The notes under the pieces were generated by a model. That model made no database searches and was not told the origin of the DNA. It saw nothing but the letters and a program-made list of their open reading frames with translations. A stretch of DNA of 23,689 nucleotides from a virus. This document shows positions 1 through 6,894 of this stretch, in pieces; position 1 is the stretch's first letter, and each line of letters begins with the position of its first letter. Both the position numbers and the translations under genes were made by a program. The DNA is taken from the IMG/VR virus record IMGVR_UViG_3300034073_004173, positions 1-23,689 of that record; one strand, written 5' to 3'.

Positions 1-150
1 TGGCATTGTTGTAGTGGTTTAATGCTGCTTACCGTTGCCCTTTCTATTAGCAACCATCTTGAACGTGCCATTTCTCGGCTCTATTTGCTCACAGAAGCTG
101 GAGTCTATCTAGAGTTGGAGAATGGTTTACCAATTGAGACGGAGCTTTAA
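1..150 (+). CDS. C-terminal fragment of an unidentified protein (5' truncated)
   Basis: Frame 1 is open from the first base to a TAA at 148-150, giving 49 residues that end in ...LPIETEL. The stop shares its last A with the ATG of the next gene (TAATG), which is typical of translationally coupled phage genes and supports this being a real gene tail. The fragment is moderately hydrophobic at its start and has no motif I can name. From its position before a virion structural gene it probably belongs to the same structural or assembly module. An ATG at 22 exists, but the frame is open upstream of it, so the gene most likely begins outside the window. Confidence 0.6.
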   Translation, partial: WHCCSGLMLLTVALSISNHLERAISRLYLLTEAGVYLELENGLPIETEL

Positions 151-1382
151 TGGCGCAAGTACGAAGGGGCGGTGAACAGTTTGAGACCACCATCGAAGCT
201 GATCATCGCGGGCAGCTAATTCAGAAAGGGCCTGACAGTGGCATGGTTGATGCTTTCGGGCGTCAGCGCTTTAGCGAGCCCTTCACCCTGTTTGACTCCA
301 TGCTGCGCTATTCCAGGCGTACGGATCAATGGGACGAAGCAGTGGTGGGCTCAGGCTCGACAAACTATTTGGTCAATGAAAGCTCGCTTGAGCTGAAAAC
401 CACTGTTGCTTCGGGCGACACTGCATTGCGCCGCACTCGTAAGCACTTCCCCTACCAGCCTGGCAAGTCGATCATGGTGCTTGCCAGTTTTGTCGGTAAC
501 ACGCCTATGGCTGGCCTTGTGCAGGAAGTGGGCTACTTTGATGATGACAATGGCGTCATCCTCAGAGCCAATGGAGAGCAAATTGAGCTTGTCGTGAGAA
601 GCTTTACGACGGGCTCTGCTCAGGAGACAGTGGTGCCGCAAAGCGCCTGGAACATCGATGCGCTTCCTAGCTTTGACTTTTCCAAGGCCAACATTCTCAT
701 TGCCGACTTGGAATGGTTGGGTGTTGGCAGAGTGCGGATGGGCTTTGTCATTGATGGGGAAATCATTTATTGCCACGAATTCAACCACGCCAATAACATC
801 GATAGGGTCTATATGACTTCGGCCATTCTGCCGTTGTCCTATCGCATTTACAATTCTTCCTCCATTGCAGCCCCTGCTCGCCTCAAGCAAATTTGCTCGA
901 GCGTAGTGAGTGAAGGTGGCTACCAGCCCACTGGCCCCATTTACATCGCGGGCAAAGGCGTTGCTGGCTTTGCTGCCATTTCTTCTGAAACCATGGTGGC
1001 GGCCATTCGCATGGCTAGCGGTCGCACTGACAACGTGATCATCCCTGCGCAAATTGATGTGAGTCTGGGCGGCAATCCTGCCTCTAACACTGTGGCACAA
1101 TGGCGACTGCGCCTCAATCCTACGATTAGCGGCACTTGGCTGGATGCCGCCAATGGCAGAGGCAATGTGCAAACGATGAGCACTGGCACGTTCAGCGGGG
1201 GCACGGTCATTGGAGCAGGGCTTGTTGCTTCCAGGAGTGCCATTGAGTTTGATCCTGAAAGCGGCTTGGCTCTTTCGCTTGGGCAAACCATTGACGGCAC
1301 CAGCGACGTGATTGCTCTCACCATTGAATGCAGCACTTCAGAAAATGCCACTGGCCTTTTGGGCTGGAGGGAAGTGGTATGA
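150..1382 (+). CDS. Phage virion structural protein (uncultured marine phage family)
   Basis: This is a 410-residue protein without signal peptide or membrane segments. It has the Gly/Ser/Thr-rich, beta-prone composition of tail or capsid-decoration proteins. Recognisable segments are FPYQPGKS near residue 100, VGYFDDDNGV near 127, a WLGVGRVRMGF block near 189 followed by HEFNHANN, and a CSSVVSEGGYQPTG segment near 250. I know this arrangement from a structural protein family widespread in marine and freshwater phage genomes, where it is annotated only as virion structural protein. The last ~150 residues are more variable, as expected for a surface-exposed part. The start ATG overlaps the preceding stop. 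The exact position in the particle cannot be told from sequence. Confidence 0.8.
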   Translation: MAQVRRGGEQFETTIEADHRGQLIQKGPDSGMVDAFGRQRFSEPFTLFDSMLRYSRRTDQWDEAVVGSGSTNYLVNESSLELKTTVASGDTALRRTRKHFPYQPGKSIMVLASFVGNTPMAGLVQEVGYFDDDNGVILRANGEQIELVVRSFTTGSAQETVVPQSAWNIDALPSFDFSKANILIADLEWLGVGRVRMGFVIDGEIIYCHEFNHANNIDRVYMTSAILPLSYRIYNSSSIAAPARLKQICSSVVSEGGYQPTGPIYIAGKGVAGFAAISSETMVAAIRMASGRTDNVIIPAQIDVSLGGNPASNTVAQWRLRLNPTISGTWLDAANGRGNVQTMSTGTFSGGTVIGAGLVASRSAIEFDPESGLALSLGQTIDGTSDVIALTIECSTSENATGLLGWREVV

Positions 1383-1409
1383 TTCGACCATCCCTTTTGA
1401 TTCCCCTCC

Positions 1410-1604
1410 ATGGAATCTCACTACAAGCAGCAGCAATCTTTAATTAGCGAAGCGCTGTGCGAGCTGATGGCAGCGGAAGACGATTGCAGGATTGCGCACC
1501 AATCCATCATCGGGGCCATTGATGAGTGGTTGTCCTACCACGAAAGTGAAGCAAGGAAATGGCGGACGCTGCGGATTATGGTGCAAGGGCCTGAGATGCT
1601 ATGA
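1410..1604 (+). CDS. Small hypothetical protein
   Basis: A 64-residue, probably helical, charged protein with no recognised domain. The start ATG follows the pyrimidine-rich leader CCCCTCC with no Shine-Dalgarno sequence, a pattern seen before several other genes here. Its TGA overlaps the ATG of the next gene (ATGA at 1601-1604), so the two are likely co-translated. It sits 27 bases after the structural gene and is probably transcribed with it. Function unknown. Confidence 0.65.
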   Translation: MESHYKQQQSLISEALCELMAAEDDCRIAHQSIIGAIDEWLSYHESEARKWRTLRIMVQGPEML

Positions 1605-1903
1605 CAATGAAGGATTTGTTAAATTCTGCTGAAATTCAAGAACTTCGGCAATCGTTTAATGTTTTCAGGCAGCAGCAACAAGCTGAAGACCAAGCATGGT
1701 GGGATAGTCTTGATTACGAACAACGCGCTCAAGCCTTTCGGCAAGTGTGCAGGCTGATGTATAGGGCGGAAGTGGAAGACAAAGGCACCTATCGCTGGGC
1801 CATTTATGACATCTTTGGCTTGGAATATGGCGATGGACTAGACCACTACATGGAGCTTCACAATCTCATTGGCCAGGGGCTGGACTACCGAGAGTCCAAG
1901 TGA
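1601..1903 (+). CDS. Conserved phage hypothetical protein
   Basis: A 100-residue protein rich in Trp, Tyr and Gln, with a WWDSLDYEQRAQAFRQVCRL segment around residues 33-52 and YRWAIYDIFGLEYGDGLD around 64-81. The composition suggests a compact helical domain. I associate this sequence type with small hypothetical proteins of cyanophages but cannot assign a function. The start overlaps the previous stop by ATGA. Its 3' end overlaps the convergent gene on the other strand by 38 bases, so this is the last gene of the rightward block. Confidence 0.7.
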   Translation: MTMKDLLNSAEIQELRQSFNVFRQQQQAEDQAWWDSLDYEQRAQAFRQVCRLMYRAEVEDKGTYRWAIYDIFGLEYGDGLDHYMELHNLIGQGLDYRESK

Positions 1904-2273
1904 TGCGGAGTTCTGCGCCTAGGGCCTTAATGTCATCACTGGCATCGTCTGGCGCTTCGTGGATGATCATCACGCTAGGCACCACTGCATTAGGCAATGG
2001 CGTGACAGTGGCTTTAGGGAAAAGTTCCTGAGCCTTCGCTGCAAGGACCTCTGAGCGATGCTCTCGCTCTTCCGCTTCCCATTGCTCTACCAATGCCTTG
2101 GCTTGCTTGTCAACGGCTTGCAGCGTGGTTTCCGTTTTCCATTCCACCCACGCAGGACGGCACCATTCCAGCAGGCGCTTATACCACCATTTAGAAGCAA
2201 TGGAAGGGCGTTGCTTGGCTAGCTCAAGAGCTAGCTCGTAGCACAGCGCAAGCAGCCATTCCCGCCAGTTCAT
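1866..2273 (-). CDS. Hypothetical protein downstream of the endolysin
   Basis: A 135-residue protein beginning MNWREWLLALCYELALELAK. The start at 2273 is preferred because its ATG overlaps the lysin stop as ATGA; an in-frame ATG five codons upstream (2288) is the alternative. Residues 1-45 are Trp-rich and amphipathic, residues 45-85 are a Gln/Glu-rich helix likely to form a coiled coil, and the tail is Pro/Ala rich. There is no clear signal peptide or lipobox, so I do not call it a spanin. Its position as last gene of the lysis cassette suggests a lysis-related or tail-associated job. It overlaps the convergent 1601-1903 gene. Confidence 0.6.
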   Translation of the reverse strand: MNWREWLLALCYELALELAKQRPSIASKWWYKRLLEWCRPAWVEWKTETTLQAVDKQAKALVEQWEAEEREHRSEVLAAKAQELFPKATVTPLPNAVVPSVMIIHEAPDDASDDIKALGAELRITWTLGSPAPGQ

Positions 2274-3214
2274 TGGCTCTCTTGCCAAACACTCACAAAC
2301 ACTTTTCCTTGCCTGTAAAGCGGAAGGATCCGATGGATGAGGTCTGCGTTTCTAGCGCGGATGCAACCATGAGTTGCAAGAAGGCGCTGCTCAGGTGCCC
2401 ATGCTCCAGGCCACCCCAATGCACTGCCTCCCCCATGGATGCCTATTCCCGCACGCCCTAGGCTTCTTTCTTGATCTTCCAGCTCGACCATGTCGTAAAA
2501 CGCCCAACCATATGCCATGAGCGTGCGATCGTAGGGAGCCTTGTCGCCATGAAGAGCGTAATCGTTATAAAGCTGCCCCAGTACATACAGGCCCACGGGC
2601 GTATCCGACCTTCTAATCTTCCATTCAAAATCGCTGTACTGCCCGCGAGCCAAGCAAGGAATCTCCCACAAAAGTTTCCCTTCAAAAGAAAAGGCTTTCA
2701 TGGTTTCGCTGGCATCATTCACGACAAGGTGAGAATCGCCTTGCTTAAAGCCAAAATCGTGAGGACGTTTCTTGGGGCCGATCATGGTAATTTTTGTGGA
2801 TTCAGGAGCGTATTGCTTCATTAGCTTTGAAAGTTTTGCCGGATAGTCAGGGTCCGTCGCGTATTTCTGTTGATAAAGCATGCGGGCCGCAGCGTAGCGG
2901 TTGGGGGCGTTGTTGATGCCCTTGAAATGGCGATAGTCCTTGTACCAGCGAGAAATCAAGTATTCAATGCAAGCTTCGATGGAGGGAAAATCAATGAAGC
3001 CTGCCCGAATTGTCACCCACTGCCCATCGTAAAATTCTTTCGTTGAGACAGTTGACCCGTCGCCTTTTAGGCCGAGGATATTGTTTTTGCCAGAGAAATG
3101 CTTGCCAAAGCCACTCTCTAGACAACATTGAGCCGCAACAAGCTCTGGAAAGCGTGCCCCGCATTTGCGAGCAATGTCAAAGCATCGCCTCCAGAAGGCT
3201 TGTTCGGCAGTCAT
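2270..3214 (-). CDS. Endolysin: glucosaminidase domain fused to L,D-transpeptidase-like domain
   Basis: A 314-residue two-domain cell-wall enzyme. Residues 1-137 resemble the FlgJ/LytG-type glucosaminidase fold: the segment CCLESGFGKHFSGKNNILGL places the expected catalytic Glu at 33, and YRHFKGINN and YATDPDYPAKL follow as usual. Residues ~150-314 match a YkuD-type L,D-transpeptidase domain, with H260 and the signature H282-G-C284-I-R, spaced as in the H-x(14-22)-[ST]HGC motif, and Cys284 as nucleophile. There is no signal peptide, so export should depend on a holin or pinholin. It lies immediately downstream of two small membrane proteins and overlaps the next gene by ATGA. The domain assignment is from visible motifs; whether the second domain cuts or forms cross-links is unknown. 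Confidence 0.82.
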   Translation of the reverse strand: MTAEQAFWRRCFDIARKCGARFPELVAAQCCLESGFGKHFSGKNNILGLKGDGSTVSTKEFYDGQWVTIRAGFIDFPSIEACIEYLISRWYKDYRHFKGINNAPNRYAAARMLYQQKYATDPDYPAKLSKLMKQYAPESTKITMIGPKKRPHDFGFKQGDSHLVVNDASETMKAFSFEGKLLWEIPCLARGQYSDFEWKIRRSDTPVGLYVLGQLYNDYALHGDKAPYDRTLMAYGWAFYDMVELEDQERSLGRAGIGIHGGGSALGWPGAWAPEQRLLATHGCIRARNADLIHRILPLYRQGKVFVSVWQESQ

Positions 3215-3217
3215 GCC

Positions 3218-3361
3218 TCAGCCCTTCACGCGGAAGACGGCTTTCAGGCCAGTAAGAAGGAGTTGGATGACGTTGTTGCTCTTATAGGGAGTGCGTTCAA
3301 TGATTTGGTCTGCAGCGGCAATCACGATGCCACCAATCACGAACCATTCGATGGAGGTCAT
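3218..3361 (-). CDS. Small membrane protein, holin candidate
   Basis: A 47-residue protein starting MTSIEWFVIGGIVIAAADQ. It has one hydrophobic segment (about residues 4-20), an ADQIIERTPYKSN turn and a second weakly hydrophobic, basic C-terminal helix. It ends three bases before the ATG of the endolysin. Size, topology and position suit a holin or pinholin component, and similar mini-proteins occur next to cyanophage lysins. Sequence alone cannot prove membrane disruption. The reading frame is short but has a clean start and stop, and the hydrophobic pattern is coherent. Confidence 0.6.
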   Translation of the reverse strand: MTSIEWFVIGGIVIAAADQIIERTPYKSNNVIQLLLTGLKAVFRVKG

Positions 3362-3385
3362 GGGAATAAAAGCGTTTGCTCAAGC

Positions 3386-3595
3386 CTAGCGTCTAATCTC
3401 CAGCGAGCGCACCCTGATTTCCAAGTCACGAATGTTATTGGTGAGAGTATCTAGCTTTTGAGCAATGTTCTCCACTTGCCCCGTAATGCGAGCTTGTTGC
3501 ATGCCAATGTTAAGCATCATTCCGCCAGTGGCAAGAAGCATGCCAGCAGTGACAGTTACAGCCAGATCAGCGGCCTTTTCTTGCCAAGTTTTCAT
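3386..3595 (-). CDS. Single-pass membrane protein with coiled coil, lysis-associated
   Basis: A 69-residue protein with a short amphipathic start, one transmembrane helix (about residues 9-32, VTVTAGMLLATGGMMLNIGM) and then a heptad-patterned coiled coil (residues 40-69, VENIAQKLDTLTNNIRDLEI). This is an N-in membrane anchor with a soluble helical stalk, like small holins or i-spanins and the reverse of the XhlA layout. It is the first gene of the leftward lysis cassette, 24 bases upstream of the other small membrane gene. Role inferred from topology and neighbours only. Confidence 0.6.
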   Translation of the reverse strand: MKTWQEKAADLAVTVTAGMLLATGGMMLNIGMQQARITGQVENIAQKLDTLTNNIRDLEIRVRSLEIRR

Positions 3596-3623
3596 TGCCG
3601 CGATGATGCTTTTTCTATATTCT
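3595..3623 (+). promoter_or_regulatory. Possible sigma70-type promoter for the HNH gene
   Basis: TTGCCG at 3595-3600 and TATTCT at 3618-3623 are separated by 17 bases in the gap between the leftward lysis cassette and the rightward HNH gene. An overlapping TATATT gives a 15-base spacer. Match quality is moderate and no start site is known. Confidence 0.3.
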
Positions 3624-3684
3624 ACATTCTCCCCTCCATCGTCTTCTGTGGTTTAAGCTAAAGACAAGCGAGCATTGTGATGCT

Positions 3685-4173
3685 ATGCGGCAAGACAATG
3701 GACCAGAGAATTTGCTCTATTCTTTGTCTGTTTTACGCCCTGGAGAAGCCAAACGCCGCTTCCGCAAAAGCATCTTTGAAGACTATCCCCTGCGAGGCCC
3801 CTTTAACCATTGCGCCTGTGCTTATTGCGGGCGATGGAACGAAAAGCTGACCATTGACCATATTGTGCCCAAGAGCAAGGGAGGGCCGCACTTTGCGAAA
3901 TGGAACAGCGCTCCTTCATGCCTTAGTTGCAATGCTGCCAAGAGCAATTTGCCACTGTTTGAATGGTGGCGTCCGCAGCAGTTCTGGAGCCAAGAGCGCG
4001 AAGATGCTTTGATGGCATGGATTTACGCCCATAGCTTTGTCAGCGCTCATACGGCCATTGGCGAATGGGAAGAATGGATGCACGAAACGCAGCGCATTGT
4101 GCCCATTCATGAAGTGCATGAAAAAGCGGCCCGAGTGTGGCCGCTCTCTTTGCAACTAGGGCTAGCCAGTTAA
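3685..4173 (+). CDS. HNH endonuclease
   Basis: A 162-residue free-standing HNH nuclease. Zinc-binding cysteines are C45-x2-C48 (CAYCG) and C79-x2-C82 (CLSCN). The catalytic core LTIDHIVPKSKGG has D58-H59, and Asn74 and Asn83/Asn88 follow in the usual places. The family nicks or cuts double-stranded DNA using one divalent metal and is common as a selfish or DNA-packaging-linked gene in phages. It is a lone rightward gene between two leftward operons, has its own possible promoter, and its stop shares the TTAA at 4170-4173 with the convergent DUF3310 gene. That placement suits a mobile moron-type insertion. No terminase neighbour is present to support a packaging role. Confidence 0.88.
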   Translation: MRQDNGPENLLYSLSVLRPGEAKRRFRKSIFEDYPLRGPFNHCACAYCGRWNEKLTIDHIVPKSKGGPHFAKWNSAPSCLSCNAAKSNLPLFEWWRPQQFWSQEREDALMAWIYAHSFVSAHTAIGEWEEWMHETQRIVPIHEVHEKAARVWPLSLQLGLAS

Positions 4174-4547
4174 GCCACTGGCTGAAACATTTCCGAAGGG
4201 CCTTGTCTCACGGAAGGTAATGGGCAAAAGCCATCAGGGCAGCCGCTAATCATATAGTCATCGGGATCGTGGTTGGCAATGTAATCAGCCACTTCTTTAC
4301 TGGCTTCCATTATTTTTCGCGCCTTTTCTTCTTCGCCTTCACGAATTTTAGCTAGACGGCTTAAATACCACTGAGCCTTCTTAAGGTCTTCAGCGCCGTT
4401 TTTATGCTGATAGCGCCACAAATATTTAATGCAATTACCCTTGAGAAAGCCCTTGAAACCTTCCAGGCTCATTGATGCCTCAATGGCCTCTATGCATTCG
4501 ATGGGGCTGCAGGAATAATGAAAGGGAGAATTAACAGAGTCGTGCAT
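4170..4547 (-). CDS. DUF3310 protein (T7 gp1.7 nucleotide-kinase-like domain)
   Basis: A 125-residue protein with the DUF3310 signature PFHYS...IECIEAIE near the N-terminus, FKGFLKGNCIKYLWRYQHKN and EDLKKAQWYLSRL. In T7 this domain forms the core of gp1.7, a nucleotide kinase acting on dTMP/dGMP, so a role in dNTP supply is plausible beside ThyX. The ATG at 4547 is chosen; a TTG two codons upstream (4553) overlaps the ThyX stop and is also possible. The C-terminal 30 residues are not conserved in the family as I know it. The 3' end abuts the convergent HNH gene. Confidence 0.8.
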   Translation of the reverse strand: MHDSVNSPFHYSCSPIECIEAIEASMSLEGFKGFLKGNCIKYLWRYQHKNGAEDLKKAQWYLSRLAKIREGEEEKARKIMEASKEVADYIANHDPDDYMISGCPDGFCPLPSVRQGPSEMFQPVA

Positions 4548-4549
4548 GG

Positions 4550-5263
4550 TCAAAATTGGTAGTTGTTGGCAGCAAAGGCATCAAAAGCTTCAGAAGCCAC
4601 TGGCCTTCCAAGGGCAAAAAGAGCATCGGCATAAGCGACAATTTCGCCTTGAGCGCTTTGCTTGTCTACCCTAAGGCTGATGAAATGAAGCAGGGCTTGC
4701 AGCGAGCAAGTCCAAACGAAAGAAGTGTACATGGCAGGAGGCAGCACGGCTCGAGCTTGCTCCTTACTCACTCCCATCGTCAGAAGGTCCTCATAGGCCG
4801 CCTTGGCCGCCCACAAGCCGCTTGCATAGGCAAGCCTGGCCCGTTCCTGCATTTCGTCGGCAAGGGGGCCTGCGGAGGCTTGTCGGTTGCTTTCGCTTTG
4901 TTGCAAGAAAAGGCTGGGCATGTAAAACTCAGCATCTTCAGCAGAACAATAGCGATAGCTTTTTTCGTTCCAACCCAATTGATCATCCACATAGGTGCAA
5001 GCCACAGTGTGCTTCCACCATTGCCTAGCGACAAACAACGGGGCCTTCACAAACCATTTGAACACCACTCCTCGAAAGGGGCTTGTATGGTGCTCACGAG
5101 CTAAATAGTTCAAGAGCTTAGCGTCTTTTTCGGACCAGTCGGCAGAAGCCTTTTCAAAGCTTTGCCGAGCATCATTGACCACGGACAAACTATTGCCCAT
5201 GAAATCAAGCAGTCTCACCTCGCTGGTGCCGTCTTGAAGGGGATCGATGGAGGGAAGAAGCAT
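4550..5263 (-). CDS. thyX: Flavin-dependent thymidylate synthase ThyX
   Basis: A 237-residue ThyX, a normal length, converting dUMP to dTMP with FAD, NADPH and methylenetetrahydrofolate. The N-terminus carries VRLLDFMGNSLSVVNDAR, followed by HHTSPFRGVVFKWFVKAPLFVARQWW. The ThyX motif is present but altered: K84-H85-T86 replaces the RHR, then about seven extra residues precede N99-E100-K-S102-Y-R104-Y105. The C-terminal LLHFISLR (R198) and AQGEIVAYA segments are typical. The start at 5263 is chosen because the ATG overlaps the upstream stop (TAATG) and fits the family N-terminus; longer TTG-started versions would add a hydrophobic leader belonging to the upstream gene's frame shadow. It likely shares an operon with DUF3310. 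Confidence 0.88.
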   Translation of the reverse strand: MLLPSIDPLQDGTSEVRLLDFMGNSLSVVNDARQSFEKASADWSEKDAKLLNYLAREHHTSPFRGVVFKWFVKAPLFVARQWWKHTVACTYVDDQLGWNEKSYRYCSAEDAEFYMPSLFLQQSESNRQASAGPLADEMQERARLAYASGLWAAKAAYEDLLTMGVSKEQARAVLPPAMYTSFVWTCSLQALLHFISLRVDKQSAQGEIVAYADALFALGRPVASEAFDAFAANNYQF

Positions 5264-5469
5264 TAGTCGCTCGAGGAAGAACTGAACATACAGCGCCAAG
5301 TAAAAGCAGTGAGCCACCACTGCCAAAAGGCGAGGGAGAACGATGGGAAAAAGAATGCGGCGCAAATGCTCAGTAGCCAGCCGTTAATAGCGGAAGCAAT
5401 GGCAGCAGTGACGAACAAAACAAGAAGCTCGCCGTATTTCTCGGCAGTGGTCTTTTCAAGCCGTATCAC
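5263..5469 (-). CDS. Small two-pass membrane protein
   Basis: A 68-residue protein beginning (GTG) MIRLEKTTAEKYGELLVLFV. Hydrophobic stretches at about 17-43 and 44-60 suggest two membrane helices, with a Ser-rich tail ending SSSSSD. The GTG at 5469 is preferred because a good promoter has its -10 at 5493-5498, which would exclude the further-upstream TTG. The stop overlaps the thyX ATG (TAATG), so the gene is real in operon terms. Function unknown; a host-membrane or superinfection role is only a guess from topology. Confidence 0.55.
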   Translation of the reverse strand: MIRLEKTTAEKYGELLVLFVTAAIASAINGWLLSICAAFFFPSFSLAFWQWWLTAFTWRCMFSSSSSD

Positions 5470-5492
5470 GAGGGAAAACCGAACGCCTTGCA

Positions 5493-5521
5493 ATTGTAGA
5501 CAAGGCAGTGCTTTTCGGCAA
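5493..5521 (-). promoter_or_regulatory. Sigma70-type promoter of the thyX operon
   Basis: Read on the minus strand: -35 TTGCCG at 5521-5516, a 17-base spacer, then -10 TACAAT at 5498-5493. It faces the membrane-protein/thyX/DUF3310 genes, with the GTG start about 24 bases below the -10. Both hexamers are 4-5 of 6 matches to consensus, the best promoter match I found in the window. Confidence 0.5.
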
Positions 5522-5601
5522 GCCGTCCGTTTCTTTTCGGCTCTCCTCCATAGCCCTCGTTGGCGCCTGATTAGGCTTAAGAAAAGACTACGCAGAGACT
5601 G

Positions 5602-5961
5602 ATGAAATTTTGCTTGCCGGTTGAGCTAACATTCAATAATCGTCCATTCCATGCGATTATGGGACCCTTTGAGCATTCAGCAGAAAGGGAATTTGCCCTG
5701 ACAGTCAACAAAAGGGCCATTGACGACTGCACCGACTTGAAACAGCTCAAGGAAGTATCAAAGAACTTGCTGCAGGGATGGTGCTCCATGCAAACCGGCT
5801 TTCAAAGCTTGATGCTTGAGAACATTCAGCTTCGCCAGGCTATGGCACAGCGGGATAATGATCTGGCCGCTGCTGAGGAAATGCTTAACGAGGCCGCTGA
5901 AGTTGTGCAGCAATATGCCCAGCAATCATCGAAAGCCAGGCGGAGTCTTTGGCCATGGTAG
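5602..5961 (+). CDS. Conserved cyanophage coiled-coil protein
   Basis: A 119-residue protein. Residues 1-40 look like a small beta-rich domain (VELTFNNRPFHAIMGPF), followed by a segment near 42-75 (DDCTDLKQLKEVSKNLLQGW) and a long heptad-patterned helix to ~108 (ENIQLRQAMAQRDNDLAAAE). The DCTDLKQLKEV/LLQGW block is one I associate with hypothetical proteins of cyanophages, supporting the host inference. It is transcribed alone to the right and its last 77 bases overlap the convergent nuclease gene, an unusually long antisense coding overlap. No function known. Confidence 0.72.
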   Translation: MKFCLPVELTFNNRPFHAIMGPFEHSAEREFALTVNKRAIDDCTDLKQLKEVSKNLLQGWCSMQTGFQSLMLENIQLRQAMAQRDNDLAAAEEMLNEAAEVVQQYAQQSSKARRSLWPW

Positions 5962-6262
5962 AAGTGAGCAGAAAAATCGTCCAACCGCTCGTGTAGGCGA
6001 GATTATACTTGCGGCAATCTCGCTCATAGCCAGAGCCAGTGACGTGGCGGCCACGATTATAAACACCACCCTGTATTTCGACGCCAGTGCGAGAGTCGGG
6101 GTGAGCAAAGTCAAGGCGATACCTTTTTGAACGTTTACTGCGGGAATAGCGCTCTTGAAAATCTTTTTCCCAAGCTTCAATGTCGCTGTATTCTCGCTCT
6201 AGAGAAAGCTGAGGATAATGCGCCTGCCAGAGGCTCAGGAATTGATCTTCAAGAGCGCTCAA
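5885..6262 (-). CDS. VSR/DUF559-like PD-(D/E)XK endonuclease, probable junction-processing nuclease
   Basis: A 125-residue compact nuclease with the RLDFAHPDSRTGVEIQGG core: D51 and E62-x-Q64 form a PD-(D/E)XQ-type active site, followed by H73, a GSGYERD segment and K85. This layout matches very-short-patch-repair or DUF559-like nucleases that phages carry for mismatch, branch or Holliday-junction cleavage. The start is TTG at 6262, two bases after the dcd stop, since no upstream ATG or GTG exists in frame. The tight spacing puts it in the leftward early operon. The substrate is not determinable from sequence. Confidence 0.72.
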   Translation of the reverse strand: MSALEDQFLSLWQAHYPQLSLEREYSDIEAWEKDFQERYSRSKRSKRYRLDFAHPDSRTGVEIQGGVYNRGRHVTGSGYERDCRKYNLAYTSGWTIFLLTSTMAKDSAWLSMIAGHIAAQLQRPR

Positions 6263-6264
6263 AG

Positions 6265-6852
6265 CTATACGGCAGCTAGCTGTACCCTAGCGCCTTGGTC
6301 TTGATAGTGTCCCTCGTAAGGCTTGTCAACAGTGCCACAGCGGAAGAAGACAACTTGCGCGATGCCTTCGTTGGCATAGAGCTTCAACGGGAAGGAAGTG
6401 GAATTCACTAAGCACATGGTCAAATAGCCAGTCCAGCCAGGTTCGATGGGAAGAATGTTGGCAATCAAGCCAATGCGCCCATAAGTGCTTTTGCCTTCGC
6501 ACAAAGCAAACACATCGTTGGGCATAGTAAAGCGCTCTACGCTCACGCCAAGCCCGAAGCTATGGGGAGGGAGGATGTACCAAGACTCTCCGTCGCCATG
6601 ATTCAACACAGCTTCGTAAGGCTGGCAATCGAGCATTTTAGGGTCGAGAATAGGACGATCTGCAGCCCTATATTCTTTCCCATTGAACACCAAAAACTGC
6701 TTGTCCGAAAGCCGAATGTCATAACCAGCTTGCGAAAGCCCGTAGGAAATGGCCTTGATACCATTGTCAAGCCTGCGCCGCTTTTCACCCACATAGGGCA
6801 TGAGCAAGTCGTTTTCGGCAAGTTTGCTGATTTCTTTGTCAGTGAGAAGCAT
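6265..6852 (-). CDS. dcd: dCTP deaminase-like protein with substituted catalytic Glu
   Basis: A 195-residue trimeric-dUTPase-fold protein of Dcd length. Family blocks are SYGLSQAGYDIRLSD, CEGKSTYGRIGL (S122 and R126 align with E. coli S111 and R115), IEPGWTGYLT and YANEGIAQVVFF. Dcd makes dUTP from dCTP, feeding dUMP to ThyX, which is encoded just downstream on the same strand. By my alignment, the position of the essential E. coli Glu138 (IVLEFYN) is Cys147 here (LTMCLVN), confirmed in DNA as ATG TGC TTA. Deaminase activity is therefore doubtful; a dUTPase-like or regulatory role, or a shifted active site, are alternatives. A hairpin terminator-like element separates it from the gene upstream. 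Confidence 0.82.
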   Translation of the reverse strand: MLLTDKEISKLAENDLLMPYVGEKRRRLDNGIKAISYGLSQAGYDIRLSDKQFLVFNGKEYRAADRPILDPKMLDCQPYEAVLNHGDGESWYILPPHSFGLGVSVERFTMPNDVFALCEGKSTYGRIGLIANILPIEPGWTGYLTMCLVNSTSFPLKLYANEGIAQVVFFRCGTVDKPYEGHYQDQGARVQLAAV

Positions 6853-6859
6853 GGTTTTA

Positions 6860-6890
6860 ATGAAAGGAAAGAAAGGGGCCGAAGCCCCTT
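6860..6890 (-). terminator. Terminator/attenuator hairpin with TTCG loop before the dcd-like gene
   Basis: On the minus strand, AAGGGGC-TTCG-GCCCCTT (6890-6873) forms a 7-bp stem with a UUCG tetraloop, followed by the T-rich run TCTTTCCTTTC. It lies between the band-7-like gene stop and the dcd ATG, so it could stop or attenuate the leftward operon at this point. Confidence 0.65.
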
Positions 6891-6894
6891 GTGA

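Noticed and set aside
351-1286. Long 311-codon open frame on the minus strand over the structural gene
   Set aside because: It lies fully antisense to a recognised structural protein and has a low-complexity, basic composition typical of shadow frames.
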